A stretch of DNA of 6,240 bases from an uncultured Lysobacterales bacterium (lineage in GTDB: Bacteria; Pseudomonadota; Gammaproteobacteria; Xanthomonadales; SZUA-36): NCBI GenBank assembly GCA_937995275.1, contig CALKKN010000202.1, positions 1 to 6,240 on the forward strand. Reading direction: 5' to 3'. The translations under genes were made by a program, and so were the position numbers. The notes below the pieces were generated by a model. It ran no database searches. It worked only from the letters and a program-made list of their open reading frames with translations, and was not told the DNA's origin. This document shows, piece after piece, positions 5,716-6,240 of the stretch (within the stretch, counting starts at the first letter, position 1; each line of letters begins with the position of its first letter).

Positions 5716-6240
5716 GCGGCGGCCGCGAGCCGCGCCTGGCGGCGCTCGTCGGCGATGCGGGCGATCTCGGCGGCGCCGTCCGGGATGCTGTGGCCGAGGC
5801 GAAAGACCAGCGATTCCCGCAATTCCCGCATTCTCGCCCGGAAGCGGTCCGGTTCGCGAATCAACCGCTCGATGGCCTCTGGCGCCAGGTCGAGCGAATC
5901 CGGTGAAATGACCTCGCCCACCTGCCGGCGAATGGCGGCCTCCATGGGCTCCAGCCCCAATTCCCGCCAGTTGGGGTTGCGGATGCGGGGCCGCACGTCG
6001 ATGGAGAGCACCGGCTTCTCCAGGCCCAGCGAGTACTCCAGCGCCATCGCGGACCAGTCGCTGACCAGCACATCGGAACGCATGATGGAGTCCGTCTCCC
6101 GCATCCGGTCGATGTAGTCGAATCGCTCATGGCCGGAGAACGCGTCGCGCACAGCCGCGATCTCCTGCGGCCATTGCCGCAGACTCTGGTGATGCGGGCG
6201 CATGATGACCCGGTAGCCAGCGTCGAGCAGTGTCCGGATC
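5712..6240 (-). CDS. CDP-glycerol glycerophosphotransferase-like protein (TagB/TagF type), C-terminal part
   Basis: The reading frame enters from the right edge and supplies about 176 C-terminal residues; the start is outside. Recognisable elements are LLDAGYRVIMRPHHQS (about 6231-6183), matching the R-x-H region of PF04464 enzymes, and the motif SDVLVSDWSAMALEYSLGLE with SDWS at 6062-6051. These are followed by KPVLSIDVRPRIRNPNW and ELGLEPME, as in Gram-negative TagB/SpsB-like proteins. Such enzymes transfer glycerol phosphate or related phosphopolyols from CDP-linked donors onto lipid or sugar acceptors at the cytoplasmic membrane face. The C-terminal tail (about 5850-5715) is Arg/Ala-rich and helical. 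The stop overlaps the GTG of the YidC paralogue by 4 bp, so the two are translated as a unit. The superfamily is fairly sure; donor and acceptor are unknown. Confidence 0.8.
   Translation of the reverse strand, partial: IRTLLDAGYRVIMRPHHQSLRQWPQEIAAVRDAFSGHERFDYIDRMRETDSIMRSDVLVSDWSAMALEYSLGLEKPVLSIDVRPRIRNPNWRELGLEPMEAAIRRQVGEVISPDSLDLAPEAIERLIREPDRFRARMRELRESLVFRLGHSIPDGAAEIARIADERRQARLAAAA

Noticed and set aside
5812..5830. Short direct repeat (attcccgc twice in a row, with a third copy near 5960)
   Set aside because: It lies inside the transferase coding region and comes from repeated codons in an Arg/Glu-rich helix; there is no sign of an array.
4615..6117. A 500-codon open frame on the plus strand opposite the YidC-like and transferase genes
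   Set aside because: The peptide is low-complexity, rich in Arg, Gln, His and Asp, and lies opposite two genes with clear conserved motifs. It is a codon-bias shadow.

Overview
The window looks like chromosomal DNA of a high-GC (about 60-65% by eye) Gram-negative bacterium, probably a gammaproteobacterium. The evidence is a YidC with a periplasmic domain, an NtrC-type response regulator and a sigma-54 promoter of proteobacterial type. No species can be named. There is no tRNA, rRNA, CRISPR array, insertion sequence or phage gene. Six protein genes fill almost all of it: four are complete and one is cut by each window edge.

Left half (1-3053): a divergent regulatory unit. The minus-strand gene at the left edge is the N-terminus of a membrane-anchored protein, most likely the HlyD/MacA-like periplasmic adaptor of an efflux system. 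Pointing away from it is a two-gene operon encoding a sigma-54-dependent response regulator (receiver, AAA+, Fis-type helix-turn-helix) and a two-TM, PAS-containing histidine kinase whose start overlaps the regulator's end by 11 bp. The 160 bp between the divergent genes holds a near-consensus -24/-12 sigma-54 promoter facing the adaptor gene. About 100-120 bp upstream of its predicted start lie two 16-bp palindromes spaced 21 bp centre to centre, as expected for enhancer sites of the adjacent regulator. The inferred circuit is: envelope signal, kinase, phosphorylated regulator on the tandem sites, then sigma-54 transcription of the efflux genes. The sites also sit just upstream of the regulator's own start codon, so autoregulation is possible.

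Right half (3071-6240): a minus-strand gene string. In transcription order it holds the C-terminal part of a CDP-glycerol glycerophosphotransferase-like (TagB/TagF-type) protein, a divergent YidC/Oxa1 paralogue joined to it by a GTGA overlap, a phytanoyl-CoA-dioxygenase-like (PhyH) Fe(II)/2-oxoglutarate oxygenase, and a small DUF6165 protein. Tight spacing suggests one transcript whose promoter lies beyond the right edge. The combination hints at a surface or envelope phosphopolymer locus with its own dedicated insertase-like protein and an oxygenase for tailoring. The YidC paralogue appears to have lost the conserved groove arginine (Asn instead) and begins with what looks like a cleavable signal peptide. 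This gene set is the most likely place in the window for undescribed biology.

The two units converge with only 17 bp between stop codons and no visible intrinsic terminator.
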